From assembly GCF_033115175.1 (NCBI RefSeq), contig NC_084827.1, positions 126,441,701 to 126,505,700 of the forward strand: a stretch of 64,000 bases of DNA. The letters are read 5' to 3'. This stretch comes from Lepus europaeus. Lineage: Eukaryota; Chordata; Mammalia; Lagomorpha; Leporidae. The notes under the pieces were generated by a model. It searched no databases and was not told the origin of the DNA. It saw only the letters and a program-made list of their open reading frames with translations. Positions within the stretch are counted from its first letter, which is position 1, and each line of letters opens with the position of its first letter. The translations under genes were made by a program, and so were the position numbers. This document shows, piece by piece, positions 32,940 through 45,077 of the stretch.

Positions 32940-34137
32940 GCATGAAGCATGGATTCATCAGCTCTGTTGCTTTATCTCAAGTAATATGAGTGACCTTGCA
33001 ATTCTTCCACAGTTCGGCAAACAAGTTTTAGCTTCACTGACCAAAAATTTAGGAAGGAAAATATAATTTTTTAAAATAACCCATATTTTGATGACCAAAA
33101 GTGATGTGTCTATGGTGCTGCTGCTTGCTGTTGTATTTCTGAAGTAAGACCCATGTGAAAGGCCATTTCCCACTCATTGTGAGATGCTCGTAAGTACCAT
33201 TGCTGTTGTTTTATTAGTGTTGAAATCCATCTATTTATTTGGTATCTAGACAACAGTGTCTTTCTACTATATTTCATTTGCAAAAGTGGAGAGCAGCCAG
33301 CTCCACCTTTTTCAAGTCATTGATATTCCATATTAAATTCTCAAGGACTTCAATATGGTGAACCTATCAGACCTAGAAATCCTATTCCATCCTTTCATGA
33401 CTGTGACCTAAGTTCCCCAGCCCCTTCCCCCCTTTTTAGATGAAATTCAGCACACTGTCAGTTATTTAAGCATTCATTATTTCTTGAGTATGTGTTGTTG
33501 AGATCATCTAAGCTCATAGCTGATTCAGTAACCAGTTTCATGTTGTGTCATCATACTCCTTGTACTGCCACAGTGAAAATGTGGAGGAAAAAATATCTGT
33601 GTATCTGGAAAGCAGAAACACTTGTACACTTTTTTATACTCTGATTTTGTAGTATTTATTGAGTATTTTTTCTTTTAACAGGAAAATAAAAGCAGTGATA
33701 AAGCAATTAAAAGACCAAGAAGTTTACTAGTGATACTTAGGATCATCTGATCTTTGTTTACCAATAGACCTATACTGCTAAATTAATTTACAGGAGTAAT
33801 AATTTTTCAAAAGCCAATTTTTTTTTACATGAAACTGCCAATGTCATGAATAGAAAGGCAGAGCCATAAAGGAGAAAGATCATGAAGTACATCTGTGTTT
33901 GTGTTAACCTAAAGAAGCAATGTGCAGACAGGCAGCATCAGGCAAACCTTAGGGAATTGGTAGTGTTGCTTAAGAGGCACCCATACTTGCACCTTACATT
34001 CTTCAAACTGTTTCATCATTTATTATAAATAACACTTTTCCCCAGACCTACCATAAAGTTTCTGTGATGTATTGCCTTCCAGTTGCAATAAAATAAAAAT
34101 TACTGAGTTATAAAAAAAAAGATAAATTATGTATACT
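32940..34137. other. Intergenic DNA, nothing recognised
   Basis: About 1.2 kb without SINEs. Ends with the isolated AATAAA/A-run noted at 34087. Confidence 0.4.
34087..34092 (+). terminator. Isolated AATAAA with a following A run
   Basis: AATAAAATAAA, then 18 nt further on a run of nine A. It could be a far-distal DUSP19 poly(A) site, or the end of an unidentified retrocopy. No ORF links it to either gene. Confidence 0.25.
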
Positions 34138-34448
34138 GGGGCAGGTGTTTGGTGCAGCAGTTAAAATGCTGCTTGGGATGCCTGCATCCCATATTGGGGT
34201 GCTAGGGTTTAAGATCCTGTTTTGCTTCCAATTCCACCTTCCTGCTAATGAGCACCCTGAGAAGCAGCAGATGATGGCTCAAGTCATTGGATCCCTGGCA
34301 CCCATGTGGAAGATCTGGATTGAGTTCTGGGCTGCTGGTTTTGGTCTGGCCCAGCCCAGGCTGTGGTGGGCATCTGGGGAGACAACCAGCAGATGGAAGA
34401 TTTATGTATGTCTTTGTCTCTGTCTGACTTTCAAATATATATAAAAGT
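34138..34448 (+). mobile_element. Old CSINE
   Basis: Head GGGCAGGTGTTTGGTGCAGC and GGGATGCCTGCATCCCATATT define the older subgroup; tail TTTCAAATATATATAAAAG. Confidence 0.85.
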
Positions 34449-34611
34449 ATACATTAAAAATTTAAAAATTAGGCATACTTTGTAAGGCATTGATGGGTCA
34501 TGTGAGGAAACTTCAAAAGTTTACAGAAAAATATAATTAAAAAGGGAGTTAATTTGTGCAAAATTGTTTTTAAATCTATGCATAGTTCTTTCATAATTTT
34601 CATACTCATTT

Positions 34612-34920
34612 TTAAATATTTATTTACTTGAAAGAGTTACAGACAGAGAGGGAGAGGTAGTGAGATATCTTCCATCCACTAGTTCATTCCCATATGGTTA
34701 CATCTGCCATGGCTGGGCCAGGCTGAAGCCAGGAGCCAGGAGGTTAATTTGGGTCTCCCATGTGGGTGCAAGGGCCCAGAACTTGGGCCATCTTCTACTG
34801 CTTTCCCAGGCACATTAGCAGGGAGCTGCATTGGAAGTGGAGCAGAAGGGGCTGAAACTAGCACCCATAATGGATAAAGGCACTGCAGACAGCTTATCTG
34901 CTGCACCACAGCACTGGCCC
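34612..34920 (-). mobile_element. CSINE
   Basis: Flanked by ATACTCATTTTTA and ATATTCATTTTTA. Head ends GCACTGGCCCC. Confidence 0.87.
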
Positions 34921-35156
34921 CAATATTCATTTTTATAATGTGCATTTTCCATGAACTTGTACTTCCCGTGGAGATGAGTCGCTGCATTATACCTAGTTAT
35001 TTTTAAGAATGAACCTTATTATAATCCTCATATGTATTATAAATTTAAGAAAACATACACCAAACATGAGTCTGTGTTGAGGAGGAAAAAAGTATTTCAA
35101 GGAATTTTTGACTTTTAAAATAGATTTTCCTACCATTTTTATTATTTTTTTATAGT

Positions 35157-35471
35157 TTGTTTTCATTTTATTGAAATGCAGAGGAGACAAAAAAGAGGGA
35201 GAGAAACAGAGATCTTCCATCCACTGGTTCACTCCCCAGATGTCCACAACAGCCAGGGCTGGGCCAAGTCAAAGCTAAGAGCCTGAAACTCAGTCTGGGT
35301 CTACCACATGGATAACAGGGATCTAAGTACTTGAGCCACCATCTGTTGCCTCTCAGGGTGTACATTAGCTGGAAGCAGGATTGGACGTTGAGTGCAGAGA
35401 CTCAAACCAGACATTCTGATGTGGGGTGTGGGTATCCAAATGTTGACTTACTGCTGCACCAAATGTGTGCC
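35157..35471 (-). mobile_element. Old CSINE
   Basis: TTTTATTGAAATGCAGAGG tail, TACCACATGGATAACAGGG body, head ends TGTGTGCC. Confidence 0.78.
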
Positions 35472-35568
35472 TTACTTACCATTTTTTTAAAGGGAAGGGA
35501 AAACAAAAGTATCATTTCTTTTTAAAAATTTAAAAGAAATAGAGCACCTTCTCAGCAACATGAAAAAA

Positions 35569-35819
35569 AAATATGACCCAAATATCTGGGTCCATGCCAC
35601 CCACATGGGAGACCTGGCTGGAGTTCCAGGCTCCAGGCTTCAGCCTGGACCAGTTTTGAGTGACCATGTGGGGAGTGAACCAGTGCATGGAAAATCTCTC
35701 TCTGCCTCCCTCTTCCTCCCTCCTTCCTTCCTTTCTTCCTTTCTCCCCCCCCTTCCTTCTTCCCTCCTTCCCTTCCCCCCCCCCCCTGTCTCTCTTTCAA
35801 ATACATAAATACAACTTTT
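35569..35819 (+). mobile_element. CSINE 3' half with long pyrimidine tract
   Basis: Begins in the body at ATGACCCAAATATCTGGG, so it is 5' truncated. The CT region has expanded into a pure pyrimidine tract. Confidence 0.78.
35705..35787. repeat. 83-nt pure polypyrimidine tract, (CCTT)n-like
   Basis: No purine from 35705 to 35787; includes C8 and C13-class runs. The mirror-like polypurine-polypyrimidine structure can form triplex DNA. Confidence 0.9.
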
Positions 35820-35842
35820 AAGAATATTTAAGAATATTCTTG

Positions 35843-36151
35843 CTGGGGCCAGTGCCATGGCTCACTAGGTTAGCCTTCCATCTGTGGTGCCAGCATCCCA
35901 TATGGGCGCTGGTTCTAGTCCCGGTTGCTCCTCTTCCAGTCCAGCTCTCTGCTGTGGCTTGGGAAAGCAGTGGAGGATGGCCCAAGTGCTTGGGCCCCTG
36001 CACCCGCGTGGGAGACCAGGAGGAAGCACCTGGCTCCTGGCTTCAGATCGGCTCAGCTCCATCCATTGTGGCCATTTGGGGAGTGAACCAACAGAAAGAA
36101 TACCTTTCTCTGTCTGTCTCACTGTCTGTAATTCTACCTGTCAAAAAAAAT
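35843..36151 (+). mobile_element. CSINE, TGTC-A tail type
   Basis: Head TGGGGCCAGTGCCATGGCTC, tail ACCTGTCAAAAAAAATG. Intermediate between the two main tail types. Confidence 0.87.
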
Positions 36152-36387
36152 GTATTTTTGCTAAATGTATTCTTTAATATAGGTTTGTGATTATATGTAA
36201 TCTGAATTGAAAATCTAGAAAGTATTTAGATTTTTGGAAAACTCAAAGAATATTTTTCCTAGATTTTTGGGGACAAAACTTATACCAATCTACAAACTCA
36301 AAAGAGAAAGATTTCAGGGGAAATGGAGTATAGTGTATAATGTTTTAATTGCAATTATACTTGTCTTCCCTTCTTTCCAATTACTTA

Positions 36388-36541
36388 AGCCAGTTGGAAC
36401 CCATTTACTTGAGCTATGCTTGGTGCCTCCTAGTGTCTGTGTTAGTATGAAATTGGAGTCAGAAGCCAGAACTAGGTATGGAAGCCCAACACTGGGACTT
36501 GGGACACAGGTGGCTTAACCACTAAACCAAATGTCCATTCC
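36388..36541 (-). mobile_element. Old CSINE head fragment
   Basis: From TTAAGCCAGTTGG to AAATGTCCATTCC; only the 5' half survives. A (TA)n run follows at 36599-36632. Confidence 0.6.
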
Positions 36542-36598
36542 AAGAAAACCTGAACATGTCAGTGTGATGATTAGTAACTCAAGTTGTTCAAATATAAA

Positions 36599-36632
<34 letters not shown>

Positions 36633-37158
36633 ACATCCCTCAATGTAATTTCTGCAAATATTCCTGTATATTGCAAGAATAAATCAGAGAGTTCATGTTA
36701 TAACCTTAACCAGTAAGTTAACTCAAAGAGTTATGAAGTACTTCCTTTATAAGCAAAACCACAATACATTAAAAAATAACAGAAATATGGCATGATGACT
36801 TACTTAGTTTTTCAAGGTGACTGAATAGTTGATTTTCCTGAACCAAGATTCCTAAACCTGAACACACTTAGTCACTCTGTAATTATTCAGGAATTTAGAC
36901 CAGATTTTTTTGAAGTTTTATATTCTTGCAATATAGCATTTACAGTCAATAGCACTTACAGTCATAGATTTTTGGAACAATTTATAGTTATACTTTTCTA
37001 TTTCACATAAACTTTTGACTTCCTTATTTTGTATGTATATTTATAATGTACCCTTTATTGTTTCTAAGTATTAATATATTGTAATAAAAATAATAAATTT
37101 AATATTTTCCCCTGTTAGTATCTTTATTTTTTCAAGGCTATTTGTTTTATTTATTTAA
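36542..37158. other. AT-rich intergenic DNA
   Basis: (TA)n at 36599-36632, otherwise nothing recognised. Confidence 0.45.
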
Positions 37159-37476
37159 TTTTAAAAAAGATTTTATTTATTTATTTAAAAGGCAGAGTTA
37201 CAGAGTCAGAAGGAGACACAGGGAGATATCTTCCAGTTGCTGATTCACTCACCAAATCTGGAGCTGGGCCAGCCAAAGCCAGGAGCCTGGAACTCTATCA
37301 AGGTTTCCCATGTAGGGAACAGAAATCCAAATTCCTAGGCCATTTTCTGCTGCTTTCCCAGGTGTGTTAGCAGGGGGCTGGATCAAAAGTGGAGCGACTG
37401 GGAGTCGAACTGTCACCCATATGGAATGCCTGCATTGCAGATGGTGGCTTAACCCACTACATCGCAATGCCAGCCC
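37159..37476 (-). mobile_element. CSINE
   Basis: TTTTAAAAAAGATTTTATTT tail; head ends CAATGCCAGCCC. The GGCCACAAC segment is lost. Confidence 0.86.
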
Positions 37477-37614
37477 TAAAGCTGTATGTTTTAAAGTACT
37501 TACTTGCTATCAAATTCTAGGTTTAAAAAAACGCATTTGCAAGGCACAAAATTACGTATTTTAGAGTATAGATTAATTTAGATCCATAGAGATTTGTTGT
37601 TCCAGCCAGTTCTA

Positions 37615-38181
37615 GAAATGAATAGGCATGCAGCTCAATTCACAATAGCTAAGATATGGAATCAACCCAAATATTCATCAACTGAAGACTGGATAGAGAA
37701 ATTATAAGATATGTAAACCATGCACTACTACACAGTGGAAAAAAATGAAATCCTGTCATTTGCAGCAAAATGGATGAAACTAGAAAACATACTTAATGAA
37801 ATAAGCCAGTCCCCAAAAGACAAATACTGTATGTTCTCCCTGATCTGTAGTAAATAATAGAGCACCTAGAAAGTAATCTATAGAAGTGAAATTGACACTT
37901 TGAACGGCCTTGTCTGAACTACTGAGGAACAATTTTTCTTTTCATACTACTTGTTGGACTGTTTGCTTAGTATAAAATTAATCTTATGTGTATAAAGTTA
38001 ATTGAAAATAGATCTTAGTAAAAAAAGTAAGAATGGGAATAGGAGAGGGAGGAGGAAGAAGGGTGGGAGTGCAGATGGGAGGGTGGGTATGGTGGGAAGA
38101 ATCACTATGTTCCTAAAGTTGTATTTATGCAATGCATGAACTTTTTATAGCTTAAATAAAAGCTTTCTGGGTGAAAAAAAA
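37615..38181 (+). mobile_element. Rabbit LINE-1 3' end, sense
   Basis: TTCACAATAGCTAAGATATGG, ATTCATCAACTGAAGACTGG and GCAAAATGGATGAAACTAG are the last part of L1 ORF2 and early 3' UTR. It continues into a G-rich stretch (GGGAATAGGAGAGGGAGG) and ends TAAATAAAAGCTTTCTGG plus A's. Strongly 5' truncated. Confidence 0.8.
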
Positions 38182-38380
38182 GAACTGAAAAGGTAAAGTA
38201 AGATCTAACAATTGGCATAATAACTGTGGATAAATTGCAGTGAAAATTTAATAGAACCACCAAGTAGTTTGTCAAGAGAAGACACTGAATTACTGTCAGA
38301 TTAAATTATTGAATATTCTAACCATGACTGTATTGAAATGATTCGAACACAGTCTGGAACCTCCCCCGCCCCCTCCACTC

Positions 38381-38743
38381 AACCATCATTAAGTCTTTGA
38401 CCTCACTGCTTTCCACTTCAACCACTTTGACCTCTGCCCTTCGGAGGCCCCACTTCCCATTGCTGTTCTGTCTAGTTGGAAAACTCTTCCCCCAAAGACA
38501 TCAGAAGTTTGTTGAAATGTTATCTTTTTGGTAAATATTTCCCTGATCACTTATTTAAAATTCCCCATCCCTCCTGCTTTTATCTCCCCTTCTTGTTTTA
38601 TTGTGCAGCCCTACTTTTCACCAACATTATATAGATTTTATTTTGTTTATTATTTTTTCCCATCAGAACTTAGGCTCATAATGTTTTTTTTTAAGATTTA
38701 TTTATTTTTATTTGAAAGTCAGAGTTACACAGAGAGGAGAGGC

Positions 38744-38787
<44 letters not shown>

Positions 38788-39060
38788 CTTCCATCTGACG
38801 GTTTACTCCTCAGTTGGCCGCAATGGCCAGAGCTGCGCTGATCCAAAGTCAGGAGCCAGGAGCTTCTTCTGGGTCTCCCATGTGTGTGCAGGGGCCCAAG
38901 GACTTGGGCTATCTTCTACTGCTTTCCCAGGCTACAGCAGAGAGTTGGATAGGAAGTGGAGCAGCTGGGACTAGAATAAGGGCGTTAACCCACTGTGCCA
39001 CAGCGCCAGCCCCGCTCATAATGATTTTTACTCTGTTGTTTATCTGTGGTAGGCATATAA
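38381..39060 (+). mobile_element. L2 LINE 3' remnant split by a CSINE
   Basis: ACTCTTCCCCCAAAGACATC, TTTCCCTGATCACTTATTTAAAATT and TTTTGTTTATTATTTTTTCCC match the order of the mammalian L2 3' end. It resumes after the SINE at about 39014. Confidence 0.65.
38684..39013 (-). mobile_element. CSINE inside L2
   Basis: Exact GCTCATAATG at 38674-38683 and 39014-39023. Carries (GA)n at 38740-38784. Confidence 0.92.
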
Positions 39061-40394
39061 AAATGTGTGTGTCTCGTGGGAGATATTTGAAAATTGTTGG
39101 AAGGGAGGGAGGAAGGAAGCAAAAAAAAAAAAAAACAAAAAACAAAAAACTGGCTGCATGCTATTATGACAGCTTAATAATGCTCACTACACATCAAATT
39201 TCAAGCTCTGGCAAATGATCTGAAATGTACAGCTGTAGCAATATTCTGACAGTGAATGAAGGCAGAAGTTCCCAATAAGTCTAAAACAGGATCCACGTAA
39301 GACCCTAAGCAGCTCTTCTAGGGTAGTCATCTGTCAAAATTATTTAGACATTAAAAAGCTGGTCAAATAACCAGCAATAGTAGTCATTAACACCAGTCAC
39401 CTCTCAAGCACATGGTGCCTGCAGCACCTAGCAGCCAGCAGCTTCCCCAGGTAGCACCCTGGGGTGCTTTTGTAGCAGAGTGCTTTTGGAGAGACACTTG
39501 CTATCAACAGCTTTGCCTGTGTTTCCTCTTTCACTAGGTCCTTAAACTACTTGATCAAAGTTAAAAGGCAGGTAAAATTCTACCCAGGGAAGAGACCACT
39601 GCATAATTCAAGGTCAGTGAAAGTAGACAACACCCAGGCCAACCTCATGTGGTACAGTGTGTAATTATAGCAAGAGAAAGAATGCGTCCATTCTAAATCA
39701 GCACAGGCCACAAAGCTGCACACAACATACTTCCTGCTGCAACAGAAAGAACATTTCCTCTTTCCCACTGGATCAGAAATAAATCTGTGTGCATGCCTGA
39801 GAGCCAATGATGCATGTGCTTAAGCCAAACAAAGGAATACACAATGAGTCTGAAACAGAGTAACATGTTCCTATACAAGATGAACTCAATAAGGCTAGGG
39901 GGACATATTATCTCATGGTCAATAAGTATTCCAGGCCCAAGGCACACTCTTATGTGAGTTAACCAGGGATCACTCAAATGCCCAACATGAGAAATGTGGC
40001 TTACCAGCAGTCTGGAATTGGCAGCAGAGTCAGAATGCAGGCACTCTGATAAGGGATGAAGGTGCCCCAAGTAGCATCTTGAGAGCTTGTTTGGAGGTTC
40101 TAGCAGGGGGGTGCAGCTATTCAGATACCTTTGGCTGAACACCAGTCCTCCTCCAGCAGGGATGCTTGTCCTCTTTGACTGAGTGTGCAGCTTTGGAAGG
40201 GACGCACATGGAGCAGTAAGGGAGGAAGGGGACACCATCTAGCTAGCCAGATCAGCCAAATTGACTCTGGAGATCAATGGGGTGACAGATGTCGCTGCCA
40301 GATTGCCCTCACATCCCCAAGTAGCACCTTAACAGCTAGTCCAAAGACCCACCCCTATAATCAACTATTTTAATAATTGTTTTGTGTAATTAAT
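39061..40394. other. Unassigned 1.3-kb segment
   Basis: Moderate GC. The longest reverse ORF of the window (39693-40238, 181 codons) is here, but its product resembles nothing I know. 40010-40090 and 40300-40340 contain worn CSINE-head wording (CCCCAAGTAGCA). Probably old repeat DNA rather than a gene. Confidence 0.3.
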
Positions 40395-40690
40395 AAATTA
40401 CGTATTTATTCAAAAAGTAGAGTTACAGAGAGGGAGCCTCCATCCACCAGTTCATTCTCCAGATGGCTGCAACAGCCAGAACTGGACCAGGCCAAAGCCA
40501 AGACATGGAACTACATCTGGGTCTTTCACATGGGTCACAGGGACCAAAGTACTGGGCCATCTTCCACTGCTTTCCCAAGTGCATTAGCAGGGAACTGGAT
40601 TTGAAATGGATCAGTCGGGACTTGAACCCACCCTCATTTGGGATGCTGGTGTTACAGGTCACAGTTTAACCGGCTTTCTGCAGCACAGGT
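40395..40690 (-). mobile_element. Old CSINE
   Basis: CGTATTTATTCAAAAAGTAGAG tail; GGTTCATTCTCCAGATGGC-type body; head worn. Confidence 0.78.
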
Positions 40691-41047
40691 CTTATATAAT
40701 ATTTTTAGTAGTAGGTCAAATTATGTTACAGTCCTCAAAATTATGATAATAAGAAATGAAGTGGCAATTAATATTGTAGGGTTATCTTTGGGTCTCTCAA
40801 TATAAACAGTTCTCAATGAAGAATATATATACAATGATCTGATTTTGTTGATGCTATCTATAGAGTGATAAATTCTTCAAAGTTAAAAATAAAAGGAAAT
40901 AGGCAGAACAAGATGGTGGCTGAATAGCCACTTCAGTGATTGTCTTCACACAGAGATGCCAATTTGAATAGCTATTCACACAAATGCTACCTTCACAAGG
41001 TAAAGTAAGTCAGGTGAGAGACCACATTGCACACTGTTTTGTATTTT

Positions 41048-41385
41048 TTTTTTTTGTTAAGATGTTAAAATTTATTCACTTAAAAGTCAGTTTTGGAGAC
41101 AGGGAGACACACACACACACACACACAGATCTTCCATCCTCAGGTTCACTCCCCAGATTGCCACAATGGCCTGAGCTGGGCCAGGCTGAAGCCAGAAGCC
41201 AGGAACTTCATTTGGGTCTCCCACATAGGTGGCAGAGGCCCAAACACTTGGGCCATCTGCTGCTGCTTTTCCCAGGCCATTAGCAAGGAGCTGGATTGGA
41301 AGTGGAGAAGGCAGATGTGAACCAGAACCTTTATGGGATTCTAGAGTTGCAGGCGGCAGCTTTACCTGCTGCACCAAAATGATGG
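41048..41385 (-). mobile_element. CSINE in the L1 5' region
   Basis: Contains (CA)n at 41107-41127 in place of the GA tract. Head ends near CACCAAAATGATGGC. Confidence 0.83.
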
Positions 41386-42194
41386 CTTCTGCACACTATT
41401 TTAATGTAATAATAAGAAAAGATGTATTGAAGAAGGCAGGACAGAAGAACTGATGCTCAGTCCTCTCTGAGCTCCAAGCAATGCAGCACCATGCCTCCTG
41501 CCTGGGGGAAGAAAGACAGAATTAAATCCAGATCTCAGACTTGAAACCTACTACCAGGCCTGCCACTGTAAAACCCAGTACTGGAAGGCTCCAGGTAGCT
41601 GTCCTGTAACTGCAGACTGAATCTTTTTCTTTCTTTCTTTCTTTCTTTTTTAATATTTCAGGATAGATCTGAATACACAAAACAAAAATTGTGGGGATAG
41701 AGCTCTGTGGGAACAAAGTGTTTCTATATACCCCTCATCCTATTCTGGATTGAACCTTAGACTCCTTCTTAGCTAGGAAGTCAAGAGTCTGCCTTTACTA
41801 GCCCTCCCTCAACCTCCAGCAGACAGCAGGCAGGCTTCCAACTGCCTTTAAGTAGAGTATGAAAATTGGTGCAAGGCTTTATCTTTAAGCTCAGCGTTGG
41901 GCCTGCTGAGGTGAAACAGTATCAGATAAAAACCCAAGGGCTACTATCCCCAGGCAAAGCCCACAGCATTTCATTCTGAACAGCACACCAGCTGTGGATT
42001 TGGGGCAGACTTAGGTTAGGGGCACACTCTGGTGCTTAAATAGCAAGAAGTTACCAAAGCAGATTTGCAGCAGACCTTTAATTAGATCACCACCTAGTGC
42101 TGAAATAGCAGAAATGTCCACAGGCTTGGAGAAAATAAGCAGTCTGTTGAGAATTTTTGGAAGACAAAAATTTGTTTGGTAGAAACAAATCCAG

Positions 42195-42526
42195 GCCGGC
42201 GCCGCGGCTTAACAGGCTAATCCTCTGTCTTGTGGCACCAGCACACTGGGTTCTAGTCCCAGTTGGGGCGCTGGATTCTATCCCGGTTGCCCCTCTTCCA
42301 GGCCTGCTCTCTGCTATGGCCCGGGAAGGCAGTGGAGGATGACCCAAGTCCTTGGGCCCTGCACCCGCATGGGAGACCGGGAAAAGCGCCTGGCTCCTGG
42401 CTTTGGATCAGCACGATGCGCCGTCCGCAGCGGCCATTGGAGGGTGAACCAATGGCAAAAAGGAAGACCTTTCTCTCTGTCTCTCTCTCTCACTATCCAC
42501 TCTGCCTGTCAAAAAAAGAAAAAAAA
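42195..42526 (+). mobile_element. Young GC-rich CSINE with exact 14-bp target repeat
   Basis: AGAAACAAATCCAG at 42181-42194 and 42527-42540. Head GCCGGCGCCGCGGCTT, tail CCTGTC-A. Confidence 0.93.
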
Positions 42527-44099
42527 AGAAACAAATCCAGATTATGAAGACTGGAAAAATTCCTAGTCCTTCAGTGTGTAGACTATGTCATATGCCAAAT
42601 AACATTAAGAACTTTCAAGGATTCATAATTTCACCTAATGAACAAAATAAGATGTTAGAAATCAAACAGGCAGCAACTGATATATGCAAATTCTTGGGTA
42701 CAGAATTTAAAATAGCTGTTTCAAAGAAATTCAGTGAGATTCGGGAAAACATACAGAAACAATTCATTACCATATCAGAAAAATTTAAAAGAGCTTGGTA
42801 TAATTTAAAAAAATCAAACAAATCTTTGAGTTGAAAAGTATATTAAGTGAAACATAAACTGCAATAAAAGGTATAAATAGCAAATGGATCAAAGAAAGAA
42901 AGAATGTGAGCTTGATGGTACTATTTGAAAATACATAGAAGAGAGAAGGAAAGAAGAAAAATGAAAAAACGCTTATTGGAACTTGGGAACAGCATTGAAA
43001 GAGCAAATGTCCAAGACACTGGGGTTCAGGAGAGAATTGTAAAGTCCAAAGGAGTAGAGAGCATATTCAGAGAGATCATAACAGAAAAATTCCCAAACCT
43101 AGAGAAAAATAATAAAGGTACAGGAAGTTCAGAGGTCAAGTTCAACCCAACCAAGTCTGCCCCAGGACACATTTCAGGCTTTCCACGGTTGAAGATAAAA
43201 AGAGCATTCTGGAAGCTGAAAGAAACAACACATAAATGTTTCCCAATTTGCCTGACCAGACTTCTCAGCAGAAACTGTAGACCACGAGAAAGTGGGTTGA
43301 GAATTTTACAACATTAAAGGAAAAAACTGCCAACCGAGAAGCTATCTATTAGCTATGAAGAGGAAAACAAAAGCTGAGAGAATTTATAACCACCAGACCT
43401 GTCTTAAGAATATGCTAAAGGGAGATCTTCAAACTGAAAAAAGTTGCTGAAAAGTAAAAACAAAAAAATCAGAAGATAGAAAACTCACTGAATACAGAGC
43501 CTAAGAGAAAAACCACATATCCACAACCAACTGGTTCTCAACAGAAGTGCTAAGAATAAGCACTGGAGAAAGGACGGTTGTTTTCAGTACACAGTGGGAA
43601 CACTGAATAGCCACATGCAGAGGAACGTAAGCAGACCATTACATTTACCACACACAAAAATCAACTCCAAATGCATTTAAGTCCTAAACGTTAAGCCTGA
43701 AAATTGGAAACTAGGGGAAAAATAGGGGAAAAGTTTTAGGACATTAGAATGCTCAAGGATTTTATGGATAAGACCTCCAAAGCACAGGAAACAAAAGCCA
43801 AAATAGGCACATTGGGTTTTATCATACTAAAAATCTCCTGCACAGAAAATAATCAACAGAGTAAAGAGAAAACCTAAAGAATGGGAGAAAATATTTATGA
43901 ACTATACATCTGACAAGGGATTGATAACCAGAAAATATAAGCAACTTAACTCAATAACAGAAACAAACAATCCAGTTAAAAAATGGGCAATAGACATGGG
44001 TAGACATTTTTCAAAGGAAGATAGGCAAATGGCCAAAAGGTACAGGAAAAAAATGCTCCACATCACTATTCATCAAATCTAACTCAAAACAAAGAGGGG

Positions 44100-44475
44100 G
44101 TTGTTGTTTGGTGTAGCAATTAAGATACCACACAAGACTCCTTCATCCTATAACAGAGTGCTTAGACTCAAGTCCTGGCTCAACTTTTTTTTTTAACTCT
44201 TGAATCTGGCTTTATTCAATTTCTGAGTAATAATGCTTATTGTTTTGTTTTTTCTTTCTCAATTTCCAATTCCTGCTTCCTGCTAATGTACACATTGAGA
44301 GGTTGCAGGTGATAGCTCAAGTAATTGGGTTCCTGCCACCCACCTAGGAGACCTGGATTGAGTTTCTGGCTCCTGGCTTCAATCTGGCCTAGCCCAAGCT
44401 CTTCTGGGCATTTGGAGAATGAACCAACAGATAAGAGTACTCTTTCTTTTTCTGCCTCTATTAAGTAAATTTAAA
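44100..44475 (+). mobile_element. Old CSINE with internal T-rich insertion
   Basis: GTTGTTTGGTGTAGCAATTAAG head, GACCTGGATTGAG body. About 80 bp of T-rich non-SINE sequence (44187-44265) interrupts it. Confidence 0.72.
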
Positions 44476-44481
44476 AAATAC

Positions 44482-44539
44482 ATTTTTTAAAGATTTATTT
44501 ATTTTATTTGAAAGTCAAAATTACAGAGAGAGACAGAGG

Positions 44540-44579
<40 letters not shown>

Positions 44580-44838
44580 CTTCCATCTGCAGGTTCACTT
44601 CCCAAATGGCCACAACTGCTGGGTTTGGCTCAGGCCAAAGCCAGGAGCCAGGAGTTCATCCAGGTTTCCCATGTGGGTGCAGGAGCCCAAGGACTTGGGC
44701 CATCTTCCACTGCTCTCCCCTGCACATTAGCAGGGAGCTGTATCAGAAGTGGAGAAGCCAGCATATGGGATTTTGGCTTATGGGATGCTGGCACTGTGGA
44801 CAGCAGCTTAACCCACTGTGCCACAGTACTGCAGCCCT
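44482..44838 (-). mobile_element. CSINE tail-to-tail with the old one
   Basis: (GA)n at 44546-44577; head ends TACTGCAGCCC. Confidence 0.86.
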
Positions 44839-45026
44839 CCTTTTTTTTTTTTTTACATTTAGGAATAGAATTGCCATGTGTTTCAGCAATAACCTTACTC
44901 TTCCCAAATGAAATTAAATCAATCTATGGAGAAGCATTTTTACTACCACATTTATTGTGGTACTAGGAATATTGGCCAGGAAGTGGAAACAACTGAAGTT
45001 CCCATCCACTGACTAATGACTAGAGA

Positions 45027-45029
<3 letters not shown>

Positions 45030-45074
<45 letters not shown>
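45030..45074. repeat. (AT)n microsatellite, 45 nt
   Basis: Uninterrupted alternating A/T inside the old L1 3' region. Confidence 0.95.

Positions 45075-45077
<3 letters not shown>

Noticed and set aside
39693-40238. 181-codon reverse ORF as a protein gene
   Set aside because: No domain, no homologue I recognise, poor start context and repeat-like surroundings. Kept only as an open question.
43897-44082. Possible functional LINE-1 ORF2
   Set aside because: The frame covers only the C-terminal end; flanks are full of stops and most of ORF2 is missing.
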